Shown here: piece after piece, positions 10,004 through 21,906 of the stretch
How positions within the stretch are numbered: the first letter of the stretch is position 1
Layout of the letters: every line of letters starts with the position of its first letter
NCBI RefSeq assembly: GCF_027595985.1
Contig: NC_073313.1
Coordinates: forward strand, 219,730,066-219,794,065
Length of the DNA stretch: 64,000 bases
DNA from: Sorex araneus
Lineage: Eukaryota; Chordata; Mammalia; Eulipotyphla; Soricidae
Reading direction: 5' to 3'
Made by a program: the position numbers and the translations under genes
The notes under the pieces: model-generated
What the model saw: only the letters and a program-made list of their open reading frames with translations
Told to the model about the DNA's origin: nothing
Databases searched by the model: none

Positions 10004-11758
10004 GGGACCCTCTGCGCCTAAAGACTTTGATTCCAGAGATCTAACACATTCGGGCATCCAGCGCAGCATCTAATAGCAATGCACTGGGACTGCGAACTGG
10101 GCTACAACTCTGCACTGCCAGGGGGTGGATTTTTTTCCTCCCCACACTGTCTTCCTGCACGAAAAATGGCGGGTTGGTGGCATCTGATGTCGGTGGGCCC
10201 CACGGGTGACTTACGTGAAGAGGGGAGGAGAGAGACGGTCACTTTCTCTCCAACCGCCTCAAACACCCGGGACCCAGGGTAACTGGGTTCTTGTCTCGCT
10301 CGCGGAAAAGAATTTCAGGAGTAGACAAGCAGTGAAGTAAATAGATTTTATTTAGAAGGTCTTAGGGAAGGAGGAAAGGATAAGTGGAAAAGGAAAACCA
10401 GTAGGAGTAACGCGCTCAAGAAAGAACTCGGGCTTCTCCAAGGGTGGAGGAAGCTCTACACACATCCTAGCACTGGAAACGAAAGCATGAAAGTACACAT
10501 CTCAAGGGGGGAGATGCGGGCGACACATGTGCTCGGCCACATGGCACAAGCAGCACATGGGCTCAGGCAGCATATGCGCGCCCTTCCTTTGTCCAAGATG
10601 TCTTTTATAGGGTTTCTTCAACCTGCCCCCACACCCACATGGGGTTTCTTTCCAGGTAAAAGTTCGTTGCTAAGGTTGCCAGGGAGGTTGGGAGTGGTGA
10701 TGGCCTTCTTTGGGGAACCTCCTGGGGAGGGGTCCATTATCCTCAGGGTCTGCTGATGGTTTCTTCCGGGTCTTTTGTTTTCTTGAATCTGCACATCTTA
10801 AGAGTCCCCTTCCCAGAGAGTCTGTTAAATCTCAATTTTCATTGCCAAGGGCCTTTCCCTATCTACCTGCCTACATCAGCATCCACGTGGCAAGCGCCAT
10901 CTTCTGAGACTCCAAACCCAGAAGTATTCGGTTTTTACTTTTGGGGCTCCCAGGAACTCATGGGAAGGGGGTGTAACCGGCATGCCCTCAGCCCAGATAA
11001 ATCCGGAGCCAATGAGCATGAAGCGGACCCTCTGTGCCTAAGACTTTGATTCCAGAGACTTCTTACAGCAATACACTGGGACTGTGAGCTGGGCTATGCA
11101 ATTTCTGGCAGAATTTTCCCTGGACTTTATACAGAAATCCAAAAAACTATAGCAATTATAATTGTCAGCAATGTGAAACGGTTCCTTTTGAACAGGTCTG
11201 ACTTGGGGGGAAACTCCAAATAATAACAGTAAGTTTTTGTTGAAATATTGAAGGTTATTAATGTAGCAGCCACCTCTCTGGACTGTGAACTAAGCAAAAG
11301 CCCCACGCAGCCGACATGGCGTGGCGTACACCATACTATGAGGTGCGGGAAGGGGGATGATGGGGAAAAAAAAAAGGGAAAAGGAAAAAAGAAAAAAAAG
11401 TTATGTACTTGTAGCAGTGGGGCTACATATCTCTTCATTTCCAGCAATGGAAAACTAATTATCAAATGCTTCCTTGGTAGTAGGTCTGTCTCTCTTGGGT
11501 GGAAACTCCAACAACTATAGTGCGTTTTGTGTTGAATTATGGAATGTAATCAAGGTAAAGAGAAAATGAAGTGAAATTCATTAGTTATACAGTAGGGGGT
11601 AGGGGGTGGGGGCAGGGGGTATACTGGAGTTTTTGGTGGTGGAATATGGGCACTGGTGAAGGGATGGGTGTTTGAATATTGTATAACTGAGACATAAACT
11701 GAGAACTTTGTAACTTTCCACATGGTGATTTAATAAAAAGTTTAAAAAATAAATAAAT
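10004..11758 (+). mobile_element. L1-tailed composite retroposon with internal antisense LTR
   Basis: The 1755-bp insertion is bounded by a perfect 17-bp TSD, aaaactttaagaaataa, at 9987-10003 and 11759-11775. It starts with 'gggaccctctgcgcctaaag'. After ~125 bp comes an LTR-like block in reverse (about 10130-11015). Then a second, ~80% similar copy of the starting unit appears (11024-11100, 'ggaccctctgtgcctaagac'), followed by ~650 bp ending in the standard shrew L1 3' end ('cactggtgaagggatgggtg', A-rich tail). No coding frame is present. Either the LTR was part of the mobile unit, as in composites such as SVA, or it inserted later; the shared TSD and the flanking duplication favour a composite. 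Confidence 0.7.
10130..11015 (-). mobile_element. Solo-LTR-like block (ERV remnant), antisense
   Basis: Read on the minus strand there is a TATA-like 'cctataaaag' (plus coordinates ~10603-10612). About 260 bp further on is a polyadenylation signal 'aataaaatc' (~10345-10353), then a GC-richer U5-like stretch with 'cccagttaccctgggtcc'. This is the order expected of an LTR. Exact TG/CA termini and a short TSD were not found, so boundaries are approximate. No viral coding sequence is present. Confidence 0.6.
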
Positions 11759-11775
11759 AAAACTTTAAGAAATAA

Positions 11776-12894
11776 AAAAAAAGAGTGACACCCCTTGCTC
11801 CCAGAAACTTTTTTTAATCACTGTATTTTTCCTTTGATAAGGATTCAACGAAAAGAGAAAAAGCTTTGCCCATGATGTCTCAATTTATCTTTTCAGTTCT
11901 TTCTTTGATGCTTGGGGCACTAAATCTTTTTCCTTTGTGAACAAAACAATATTCTAATCTTTTGTTTCCAAAGATTAATTACATGGACTCCACAACAGGT
12001 AAATGAAAGTCTTCTTTGTTCTTTTATAGCTTAGTCAAAATCAGGGGCCTTTCCTTCCAGATTTCATTCAGAGCTTATGCTTCCTTTGGAACAACTTTGA
12101 CCTGGGAGAGTTTTGAATCAAAGAGTCATTACTCTATCAAAACTAAGCATCAATCTTTCACTTTAAATAGGGATTCTGAGCCTAAGTTAAATGTGGTCAG
12201 AATTCTACTTTTTAACTTCTAAATGATACCATAAATTAATGGAGAAGTAACAAGGATCAAGGCATCTTAGTCAGCTTCTCCTGAAACCAACAAACTACTG
12301 TACTGCATAAAAAATTACTTATTCAAGTTATTTAGCATTTCACAAACTTCACAATATAAAATTAAAATACATAATCTATACTATATTTTTCTAGCCAATA
12401 CATTTCTGGGTTAAAATTATTTCAACATTCTAGGGTCTTATGAGTTACTAAGGTCAAATATATTTGAATTTTATTGCCTAAAACTAAAGCACTAGAGAGT
12501 TGTTGCTACAAAGGAATCCTCTGTCTGCAAGCAATAGATTAAAAGTGATTAATGACTCTCTTATATAAGTATTATCATTGACTATAATTAAATTAATTTA
12601 AGAATTTGGACCCGTAATGTACTATTATAAAATAGAGAACACTACAAATAAAACATGCCAAGGAAATAATGTTTTGACCTTCAAAAGTTCACATTTTAAT
12701 TACTTAACAAGTCAATTTATAAGCAACAATGCAGAACAGTCTCTAAGAGTAGGACTCAAATATATGTGACATGTACCTTGCTTGGAACGCTTCCAGATCA
12801 TTTATCTAATTTATTTTACATCCTCACAACACATAAAATAGTTCTCACTGATATGTATTTGAACTGTATTGCATTTTATACTCAATCATATAGT
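11776..12894. other. Non-coding AT-rich sequence
   Basis: No gene, SINE or LINE copy recognised. Confidence 0.4.
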
Positions 12895-12895
12895 T

Positions 12896-13085
12896 AGGGA
12901 CTCCGCGCCAGGCTGTTTTCAGTCAGGGAGCCCCAAAGTGGGGCGGGTGAGAACCCTCCCCCTCCCAAGGGACCCAAACCTGGCAGCCGACCTCCACTAC
13001 CCAACCACCACCAAGCTCCATGTCTCTTTCCTATAAATAGCGACATATTATAAGACACTTCCTACCCATTTTCCATAATTGTCAC
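12896..13085 (+). mobile_element. RTE leader-like fragment with a TATA-like box
   Basis: Homologous to 53330-53560: 'gcagccgacctccac', 'aagggaccca', 'cctacccattttccata'. The last motif also occurs in reverse at 52105-52122, inside the leader of the nearly full-length RTE. A textbook TATA-like 'ctataaatag' sits at about 13032-13041. Probably a fragment of the RTE 5' region or of a repeat associated with it; the 3' part of the RTE is absent. Confidence 0.55.
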
Positions 13086-13098
13086 TGTATGTCAGTGT

Positions 13099-13350
13099 TG
13101 GGCTGGAGTGACAGCACAGTGGTTGGGCGTTTGCCTTTCACGCGGTCGACCTATGTTTGATTCCTCCTCCCCTCCCCCTCTCGGAGAGCCGGCAAGCCAC
13201 CGAGAGTATGGAGCTCGCACGGCAGAGCCTGGCAAGCTACCCGTGCGTATTGGATATGCCTAAAACAGTAACAATAAGTCTCTCAATGAGAGACGTTACT
13301 GGTGCCCACTTGAACAAATTGATGAGCAACGGGATGACCGTGACAGTGAC
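13099..13350 (+). mobile_element. SOR-R SINE
   Basis: Near-complete: head 'gggctggagtgacagcacag', RTE-leader block 'gcagagcctggcaagctacc', end 'gagacgttactggtgcccac' and '(gtgaca)n' tail. Its 3' end abuts the 3' end of an inverted copy at 13351. Confidence 0.92.
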
Positions 13351-13530
13351 AGTTGCTCATCGATTTGCTCGAGCGGGCACCAGTAACGTCTCCATTGTGA
13401 GACTTGTTGATACTGTTTTTGGCATATTGACTATGCCACAGGTTGCTTGACAGGCTCTACTGTGAGGGCAGTATATTCTCGGTAGCTTGCTGGGCTCTCA
13501 GAGAGGGGCAGAGGAATCGAAGCCTGGAGG
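13351..13530 (-). mobile_element. SOR-R SINE, inverted partner, 5'-decayed
   Basis: Starts with the reverse complement of the tail ('gctcatcgatttgctcgagc', 'gggcaccagtaacgtctcca') and runs through the RTE-leader block to 'gagaggggcagaggaatcga'. The tRNA head is mostly lost. It lies tail-to-tail with 13099-13350. Confidence 0.9.
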
Positions 13531-13659
13531 TCACAGGCAAGTCATGGGCATTCTCTGGTCCCAGAATTAAAGAGAGGATCCAAATGGCCACGAATTGCCA
13601 GAAGTGGCCCCTGGGGGCATCTCCTTCCCTGCCCCCACACACAAAAGTTTGTGATTTGC

Positions 13660-14785
13660 ATAATTAATGTATTAATTGCAAGAAAATGTTCTTCAACTAG
13701 GATTTTTTTCTTTCAAATCTGAATGTTTTCTGTCTTTGTAACAAAAAACTTTACTTTGAGCATTATTTTTTAAACAATTTTATAGAAGCATATTTTAGAT
13801 ATAGTAAAATGTATTTATTTCAAGTTTACATTTCAATGCTTTCAGTAGCTATACAAAGTAGTACAGCCATCATCATAAAATTGCTTTATTATGTTATATT
13901 CCCTTAATAAACTCTCTTCTACCTAGAGCAGAGTTAAGCCTTCTTCCCAGTCCCAGAAACCACTAATGTACCATCTGCTTTATAAATATGTCTTCTCTGG
14001 ACACTTAAGATAATAAAACAAACTAGATTTGGGGTATTAGACTTGACATAGATTGGGGATAAAATAATTAAAGCAGCTGGGCTATGATTTATTTCCCTTC
14101 TTCATGTTGTGGGGGAGAGGGTGATTCTCCTGGGACATAAAAGAAGGCATGTGTTCAGATCTAATCTCATAAAATGTTGATGACTAAATCAGCTGGTAAC
14201 AGAGTAACAATATTTGATAGGTTAGTTTTATCTATAGAATTTTATGAGGAGAATATATAAGATTTAGAACTAGTTATGCTAACCAAATATCAGATTTTTA
14301 AAACTATGGGGGAAATGTCATGAAAGCAAGGTGACCAAGGCATTAAGTGGATTATTTCATAACTGAAAGGCCATATAATATCCACAAAACCCTTAACTAA
14401 AGATGAGCATCACAAGTGAACTAGAGGATGGATAAGTGAGCCCAAGATAAGGTTCTAACAGCAACCATTTCTTCCAAGTCCTCCGTCAGCTGGCTCAGAT
14501 CTGTATGACTGGCTTAAACTGCTCCTATGGTAAAAGCTGCTTCCTTCTATTTCTCTCACAGCTGTCAAGTTACCACAAAGATCTAATATCTTTCATTACA
14601 CAGTTATGGCACCATTCCACCATCTTCCACAGGTGTCACTACTCAATAGTCTGTATGGACTAAAATAGGAAATGTATCTCCCCAGATTCAGAAACAAAAG
14701 TCCTCAGATTCAGCATGATTATTTGAAGACAGGATCATTATTAATGGGGGGGATATGTGCAGAGGGCCAAGTGTGTCATTTCCAA
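13660..14785. other. Non-coding sequence
   Basis: No recognisable coding or mobile sequence. No CpG-rich promoter-like stretch. Confidence 0.4.
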
Positions 14786-15260
14786 GTAGTGCTCAGGAAG
14801 CCCAGATGTTTCACTAGGGTCTCTTGACTAACTGAGTCACTTAGTGGAAGAGAGGTTGATTCATTCACAGGGCATTGCTGCATAGCCCTGTGATGCTGAC
14901 TTCCCAGGCCTTACCTGGTGTGGGCAGGAAACCCCTCAGCTGCATCTTCCCATGGTCCTGGGATCATGCAGTGCAGGAAATCAAGTCTAGGCCAGGCACA
15001 TGCTAGGATGCACCCAACTGCTATACTATCTCCTGGCCTCAGAATTTTTATTTTTGTTTTATCCAATTTTTAGTTTAGGAATCACATCCAGCAGTACTTG
15101 AGGCAACTCCTAGTTGGACACTTGCTAGTCACCCCCTACCATCACTCCAGCAGTGCTGGGCTGAAGGAGCAGAGGGGAGCAGGAACCACTTGGTGCTTTT
15201 TTGAAACTGTATCCCACATTCAAACATGCACAGTAACCCTGTGAGCATCTCCTCTGCCTC
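14786..15260 (-). mobile_element. Cluster of old SOR-A-like SINE remnants
   Basis: Two diverged reverse copies. One spans ~14786-15038 ('ctatactatctcctggcctc' is the reversed head). The other spans ~15075-15260 ('aatcacatccagcagtactt' is the reversed 3' body). Both carry indels and are older than the crisp copies elsewhere. Confidence 0.55.
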
Positions 15261-15550
15261 CAAACAGAAGCTTTTAGAAAGTTACAGGAGTTAAAGCAGG
15301 TTTTAAGGTAAGATTCTAAATGGCTTCCATATTTCTAAAGGAAGATACCAAGATTTTACATGCCAAGAGAATGGGCCATGTAAGGGCATAGCAAGAAGCC
15401 ATCTTTAGGTCAAAGAGAGTGGCCTTAGGAGAAAGCAAATCTCCCAGCCCCTCAATCTGGAATTCTAGCCTTCAGAACTGTGTGATTTTTCATTTTTATC
15501 ATTTGGCCACCCAAATGTGAACTTTTAGGGAAAAAATTTGCTTTTAGCTT

Positions 15551-15708
15551 TTGGACAACACACATCAGTGCTCAGCACTTACTCCTGGCTCTGCTCAGGG
15601 ATCACACATGGTAAAGCTCAGGGGAGCAGTTGTGGTGTTGGGAGTTAAACCTGGGTTGAACACATGCAAGGCAACTACCTTACCTCCTGTCTATCTCTCT
15701 GACCCCTG
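15551..15708 (-). mobile_element. SOR-A type SINE, old
   Basis: Reversed body 'cttactcctggctctgctca', 'gggatcacac', 'gggagttaaacctggg' and head 'tctctctgacccc'. Diverged but colinear along its whole length. Confidence 0.75.
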
Positions 15709-15929
15709 AATGTCATATGTTGTTATGGCCACCCTACTGAGTTTTACAAATCTCCAACATCTCTCTGTCTCTGGCTCTGGGTCTGTCTCTATCTCTCTGT
15801 CTATCTTTCTCTCAGAATACCCTACAAACCCATGCTCGCAGCCAGTCCCTCAATTAATACCTAAGTAAATATGAACAGAGGAGGTGATATAAGGTTGATT
15901 TTTATGCCCCTATTGGCAGCACTTACTCT

Positions 15930-16985
15930 ACAACTAAAACAATACAGAAAAGATTAGTATGAATGTTTGTGTTCTACATTTTTCCCATGCTACATGCATC
16001 TGAAAAGATTAGTACCCAAAATATATACTAAAAAACTCAAAAGAATAAAATCAACCACATAGAAAAAGAAGGGGGGAATAAGCATACATTTCCTCAAATA
16101 CAACATACAGATAGCCAATAGGTACACAAAAAGTGTTCCTTTTATCACTTATTATGGAAAGGAAAATCAGAAAATGAGATATCATCCCATACAGTGAGAA
16201 TTGTCCATATCAAAAAGACAAAAAAATATACAGTGTTAGTGGGGATATGGCAAAAATAAAAAAGGAATACTTACCACTTACCCATCACTGGTGGGAATAT
16301 AAACTGTTCCCAGCCTCTATGGAAAAATGGTATGGATAGTTCTCAAAAAATAAATATGGAACTCCAGTAGGACACAGCAATTCCAATCCTTGGCATCTAG
16401 TCCAATAAAATAAAAACATTAATTAAAAAGATATGTGGACACCTATGTGCATATATCCCACTCATAGCATGTGATACATGCACACTGTGGACCATTTACA
16501 AGGGCCAAGACATGGAAACAACCTGTATCCAACAATGGATGAATGGATAAAGAATTTAAGATATGTATACACAACGAATGCTACTCAACTACAAGAAAAG
16601 ATGAGATCTTGTCTTTGCTATAACTTGGAGTTAGAAGAGATCATGTTAAGTGAAATTGGTCAGAGAAAAAAAGGATAAATACCATATAATATCACTCACA
16701 CTGTGTCATATATAAAACAGCAACAAAGAAATGGACAGTATCTAATGATAACACTATTTAATGAAAACAACAACTTGGGCTTTGAATACAGTACTGAGGT
16801 CACCAAACGGGCAGGAGGGGAAGGAGAAGTGGAAGGATACCTGGATAGCTGAACAGGAGTGGGGGAACTTGGGCACAATAATGATGTTGCAGGGAAAGTA
16901 ATTTTGTATAGCACAGCCTGAATATAAATACTACTGCAACCATGCTATCTTAACTGCAACATATATAAATAAAAATAAGGAAACA
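15930..16985 (+). mobile_element. L1 3' end (end of ORF2 plus 3' UTR), old
   Basis: Colinear with the mammalian L1 3' region: 'ggtgggaatataaactgt', then 'agggccaagacatggaaaca', 'ggatgaatggataaagaa', 'aagtgaaattggtcagaga', and an A-rich end. The ORF2 frame is broken by many stops. 5'-truncated. Old compared with the L1s at 39.8-42.6 kb. Confidence 0.85.
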
Positions 16986-16989
16986 AGAA

Positions 16990-18185
16990 TACTAAAAGAA
17001 TTGATATCCTGCTGTATGAATCAGGCTAAGGCAGATCCTTTGATTATAATGAATTAGACTTTGCAAAATAGTTTTCAGAATAGAAACAAATATTAAAGAG
17101 AAAGTCAAAATGTAGTCATTAATGCAAGGCTCCACCCATATTTAATATCTAACCTAGTAGTAATTCAGTCTCTCCCAAGAGTGTAATCTTAACTCAATCT
17201 GATTTTCCTGCGCAGCACCAGATGGGTAATATTTCTGATAATGTATCTCTCCATTTTCCCTTGAGAGATAGTAGCTTTACTTGCAACAATATTTTGTTTC
17301 TATGCAAATTGCATTGCCATTGGTTACTACCTACTAAAGAATTTGGGGAGTCTGTCTTCATATCTCTTTACCCCGTAATTATCACTGTATTTATCAGCAG
17401 ATGTCCAGTGTCATCTCACTGTCTCAATTGCCCTTCTGCCTTATTTCTTCCACCTTTTCCTATTTCCCTCAAGTAGCTAGTATTTCATTAAATCTGAGGG
17501 TTTATGTTGTATCGTTTTGCCTGACTGTTTGATTTAGATTTTATTTCACTTAGCAAAGTCATTAATTCTCACTTTCTGACTCATTTCACTTAGCATCATC
17601 ACCTATGTTCCAACCAAACCATCCCTCTATGAAATGTACAATGACTAACATTGTCTTTTGCTAATAACCTTGTCTCACCCTCTCTATGCCTATGTAAACT
17701 CTCTATCTTGTATTTTTCCTTATAGGCCTTTCGGCTTTAGAGGCAGATGCTGCTAGACTCATGAATTAATAATAAGGCCATTAGATCTCTAAATTTATGA
17801 GTTTGTTTGTTAGCAATGTGGTTATAGCAAAGTTACCCTCAAAGTTGCCTCCTCGGCTTGAGGTGTAGTGGTAAAGAAATCCTAGTGAGAGAGGGAAGTT
17901 AAAGTCTAATATGGTAGGATGCTCAAATATGCATTCCAGTTGTGCCCACAGTCAAATAGTAAAGGTGTATCTATTCATGCACAGAGAAACCTAAGACCCT
18001 GCTCTGGATAGAATAGCCTTTCATCTGTCTGTCTTGTTGCCAGAGTGCAACAAGTCTCAAGGAGGCTGCATAAATTACAGACAACGCACCTGAGTTTCTG
18101 TTAGGTACAGGATTACTATGTTCTACAAAAGCAGACATCAGGCTACCCTAAGTGGGCTTGATCTGCACAGTGTGGAAGTTGGACC
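16990..18185. other. Non-coding, with a possible short L1 trace
   Basis: Around 17565-17610, 'ctttctgactcatttcactt' matches the reversed L1 ORF2-end motif also seen at 40284 and 41680, so a small antisense L1 piece is likely. The rest is unassigned. Confidence 0.4.
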
Positions 18186-18189
18186 CTTT

Positions 18190-18480
18190 TACCCTGGAGT
18201 CTGAGACTTAGGGGAGCCATAGAACATACATTCAAATGAAAACTTACTCTTTCAGGGCCACACAAGGAGAAAACAACCTGGCCATGAGGCGAAGACCAGG
18301 TTTATCTTCACTGTGAGAAAGAATTCAAGAGTTGGCGCGTGTATATGGAAAGCTAAAGGAATTTATAATGGTGAAAGTAAACACCCGAGCATGGATATCG
18401 GTGCTCTGATGGGAGAGAGGCAGTTGGTCTGCCAATCTGGGGGCAGGTGGGTCTTATTTTTGCCCGTTTAATTGATTAAA
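18190..18480 (-). mobile_element. LTR-like fragment, antisense, distantly like the LTR at 10.1-11.0 kb
   Basis: 'tgtgagaaagaattcaagag' followed by 'gaatttataatggtgaaagt' aligns in order with the U5/R side of the LTR block at 10290-10360. Ends and TSD are not visible, so this is a tentative ERV remnant without coding sequence. Confidence 0.4.
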
Positions 18481-18762
18481 TATTAACTAAATATTCCTTT
18501 ATTTGAAGTAAAGCCAGTAACAGCAGCAACAGGGTAGTCATGAAACATTTTTTTAAGGTTCACAACTCAAGGAGATAGTTATTCTCCTTTACAATTTAGA
18601 ATTATAAACAAAGAGGTAGTGGGGCTTAGATCTGATTTGGAAAGGTCAGAGAAGGAGCTAAAATCCATGCGTCTGACCCAAATGTCTACATTAAATCAGT
18701 ATACTTTTATAGATTCCTAGAAGTTTAATTTTTCATTCAAATGATAACAATTCCAATCCTGA

Positions 18763-18805
<43 letters not shown>
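18763..18805. repeat. (TTA)n microsatellite
   Basis: About 14 uninterrupted TTA units. Confidence 0.97.
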
Positions 18806-18806
<1 letters not shown>

Positions 18807-19038
18807 ATACCTTTAGCTTGTTTGGAGGTTCTAGCAGGGGAGTGCAGCTACTTGTGTACTCTCGACTGAATTCTACTGAATACAGGTCAGTCTCTATTCG
18901 GGGAAGGCCGTCTCTTCCACCAAGCCCGAAGATTCAGGAGAGATGCACATGAAGACATAAGAGAGGAAGGGGACACCCTTCTAGCCAGCCAGATCAGCCG
19001 AATCAACCCTGGCTATCAATAGGATGACAGACATTGAA

Positions 19039-19280
19039 GCCAAAAACAGCACAGCGGGTAGGGTGTTTGCCTTGCACTCGACGCTCCTGGGTTCGCTTCC
19101 TCCATCCCTCTTGGAGAGACTGGCAAGCTACTGAGAGATCCCAACCACATGGCAGAGCCTAGCAAGCTACCTGTGGCTTATTGGATATGCCAAAAACAGT
19201 AACAAGAAGTCTCACAATGGAGACGTTCCTGGTGCCTGCTGGAGCAAATCGATGAACAATGGGAAGACTGCTACAGTGTT
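19039..19280 (+). mobile_element. SOR-R SINE, head slightly truncated
   Basis: Begins within the head ('cagcacagcgggtagggtgt'), contains the RTE-leader block ('gatatgccaaaaacagtaac') and the RTE tail ('ggagacgttcctggtgcctg', 'aacaatgggaagac'). Confidence 0.9.
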
Positions 19281-19436
19281 AGTCTTAGAGAATATTAGAG
19301 AAGGATCCCATTTTCTCTCTATCATCAATACTTATTATTTCTTTCATTTTTATAATAAGTAATAACAGATTAAAGCTGGTATTATATTGCAGTTTAGATT
19401 TACATTTCTCTGTTGATTAGTGAGGTTGGACAACTT

Positions 19437-19605
19437 CTTTTTTTTTTTTTTTGGAGGGGATGCTTATGGCCACACATGGCTGTGCCCAGGACTTACTCCA
19501 AGCTCCAGGCTCAGGGATCACATTTAAAGATACTCGTGGGAACCATTTTTGGTGTCAGGAATTGAACCAAGGCTGCAGCATGTAAGGTAAGTGCTTTACA
19601 CAATA
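19437..19605 (-). mobile_element. SOR-A type SINE, old
   Basis: Starts with a poly-T run (reversed A tail, 19437-19452), then reversed body 'ggccacacatggctgtgccc' and 'gctcagggatcacattt'. The head is decayed. Confidence 0.7.
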
Positions 19606-20026
19606 GTGAACATCTTTACATGTCTAATCATTTTTATGTGTGAAAAAGATGCCTATTAATGTCATTTGTCCATTTTTAATTGGATTTGGTTTTTTCCTAT
19701 TGTGTTACATTAATTACTTATTTTGAATACTAACCTACAAATGATATATTGTTTACAAGTAATTCCTCCCATTTTATAGGTAAATTCAAACTAAGACTTT
19801 AGTTTGAGTAGTTCTACTTACTCAGAGCACAGAGTAAGAGTCCACAGAGGCTGTAGCTCATGGCCCCTCCCCAGAACATGCTGCATGAGAGTAGGGGGTC
19901 GCAGATGGAGCCCGCATGGGGTGTAGCCCCCACCGAGGAATGGGGATGCTCCTGGGTGGGGCGAGCCAGGGCAAGAGTTCATGGGGGTTTCATGGGACAT
20001 GTCTACAGATGGGAATGGAAGCATTT

Positions 20027-20040
20027 CTCTTTCTTTCTTC

Positions 20041-20133
<93 letters not shown>

Positions 20134-20176
20134 TTCCTTCCTTCCTTCCTTCCTTCCTTTTTCTTTCTTTCTTTCA
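20027..20176. repeat. (TTTC)n / (TTCC)n microsatellite
   Basis: About 30 TTTC units, then about seven TTCC units and a few TTTC units. The Lys/Glu- and Phe/Leu-rich ORFs across it are artefacts. Confidence 0.97.
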
Positions 20177-20223
20177 TTTTTAAAATTTTATTTTCATTTT
20201 ATATGATCTGAAGAGAAATCAAA

Positions 20224-20440
20224 GTATGGAGCGATAGCACAGCGTGTAGAGCATTTGCCTTGCACGGGGCCAACCCCGGTTTGATTCCTCCGTCCCTCTC
20301 GGAGAGCCCGGCAAGTTACCTCAAGACAAAGCCTGGCGTGGTGTATTCGATATGCCAAAAACAGTAACAAGTTTTTTTAATGGAGACATTACTGGTGCCT
20401 GCTAAAGCAAATAAATGAATAACTGGACAACAGTGCCACA
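20224..20440 (+). mobile_element. SOR-R SINE
   Basis: Head 'ggagcgatagcacagcgtgt', RTE-leader block with a deletion after 'ggcaagttacc', 'gatatgccaaaaacagtaac', and tail 'ggagacattactggtgcctg'. Confidence 0.9.
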
Positions 20441-20485
20441 GTTCTACTTAGGTATTTTTGTTTCCAAACAGCTTTAATTTTCTTG

Positions 20486-20630
20486 AGGGACACATTCAGC
20501 ACTGCTCAGGGGCTACTCCAGACCTGAAGCTCAGCAGTCTCTCACCAAGGTGGTCAGGGAATCAAAAACCATTCTTGTAGTCTCCCATAGGCAAGACAAG
20601 TGCTCGAACACTGAGCCATATCATCAGTCC
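20486..20630 (-). mobile_element. SOR-A type SINE, old
   Basis: Reversed body 'acattcagcactgctcaggg' and reversed head 'ctgagccatatcatcag'. Strongly diverged. Confidence 0.6.
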
Positions 20631-20639
20631 TAGGTCAAG

Positions 20640-21900
20640 AGCTTCATGGAGTGACTTAACTACACCTCAAAATCTTGGTGAAAGGTTTGGAAGAGTTTGG
20701 TACAGTCTAAGCAGGTGGTATGATCTGTGTGATGCAGAGTTTCCACAGGGGTATTGGTATTACAGGCTTATTCATACATCACCTATATTATTAGCATCTC
20801 ATTATACAGCTAAGGGGTATGTGAATTTAAAGGTGTTTTGACCTTAATGAAAAGAGAAGTTAAATTGAGATCTGGGATCTCTTCATTGTTCATGCTCCAG
20901 TAACCAACTGGAACTAGTTATTCTAAATCACCTTATTATGAGAAACTGGTAATAGCAAGAATCAAAAGAATGTTAGTCCTGAGCATTTTAATTCTCTCTT
21001 AGGGCATTTCTTTCTCGATAATTTTCTACATTGCCTCTTCTACCTCAAACTCATGAGCACCACAGTAGTTACACAAAGGAATTAACATATTTATGTTGAT
21101 TCAGTCTGTAATGGAAAGAAGACTTTCAGAACTAATTTGGATAGAGACAATTCAATTACATTCAACTTTTAAAGTTCACATTTTTAAAAAATCAAGTGAT
21201 CTAGGAATATAGAGGTTCCTAATATTCTGTAAGGTTCAACATTCCCCAAATTTCTCTACTGCAGAAAAATAAAAAGTCTCTTTTATAAATGTATATTCCT
21301 TATACCCATCAGAATATCAAAAATATATTTACTTACTTTATAGACAAACAGTCCTATTAGTATATATTTAAAAAATTAAAAGATGTAGCTACAGAGTTTC
21401 ACAAGAATATTCATTATAGATTTATTATCAGAAATATGAAAACAACCAAACTTGTTTTGGGGACTATACCCAGTTTTGTCAGCTGTACTATCTTTTCAGC
21501 CCATAAAAGAGATGTAATAAGCAATTGGTGTTGTTTTTATAGAATGAAAACTACTTGTAGATATAAAAAAAACTAATTTCTGATAGGCACTACATATATG
21601 AATTCAGAAAACTTCTGCCAAATGAAGTCATATATAAAGGTATGAAAAATAAATTATTCAATATACAAAGAGTTTTAGGAAAAACTGATGCATAAGTTAG
21701 AAATATTTAATTATGATTCTCTTGCTTAGGTAGGACATGAGAGAAAAGAGAGGAAGTAGATCCAAGAAAACTTTCTGGAATTAAGTCAATGGTCTATATT
21801 AGGTTTCCAAATTTATTTGACCTACCACCCTCTTTTCAGAAAAAAAAATTATTCAGTGGCCTCCTAGAAATCTATCTTTTGTTTAGGTGTTGTTTTGTTT
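20640..21900. other. Non-coding AT-rich sequence
   Basis: No gene or repeat recognised. Confidence 0.4.
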
Positions 21901-21906
21901 CATTTT

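Noticed and set aside
10079..11049. Possible genes in the GC-richer 10-11 kb region
   Set aside because: The ORFs fall in an antisense LTR-like block inside a TSD-bounded retroposon and show no protein family.
16478..16678. 66-residue ORF with protein-like composition
   Set aside because: It is a translation of the L1 3' region; the L1 ORF2 frame itself is broken here.
19818..20211. Lys/Glu-rich and Phe/Leu-rich ORFs of about 100 residues
   Set aside because: They translate the TTTC/TTCC microsatellite.
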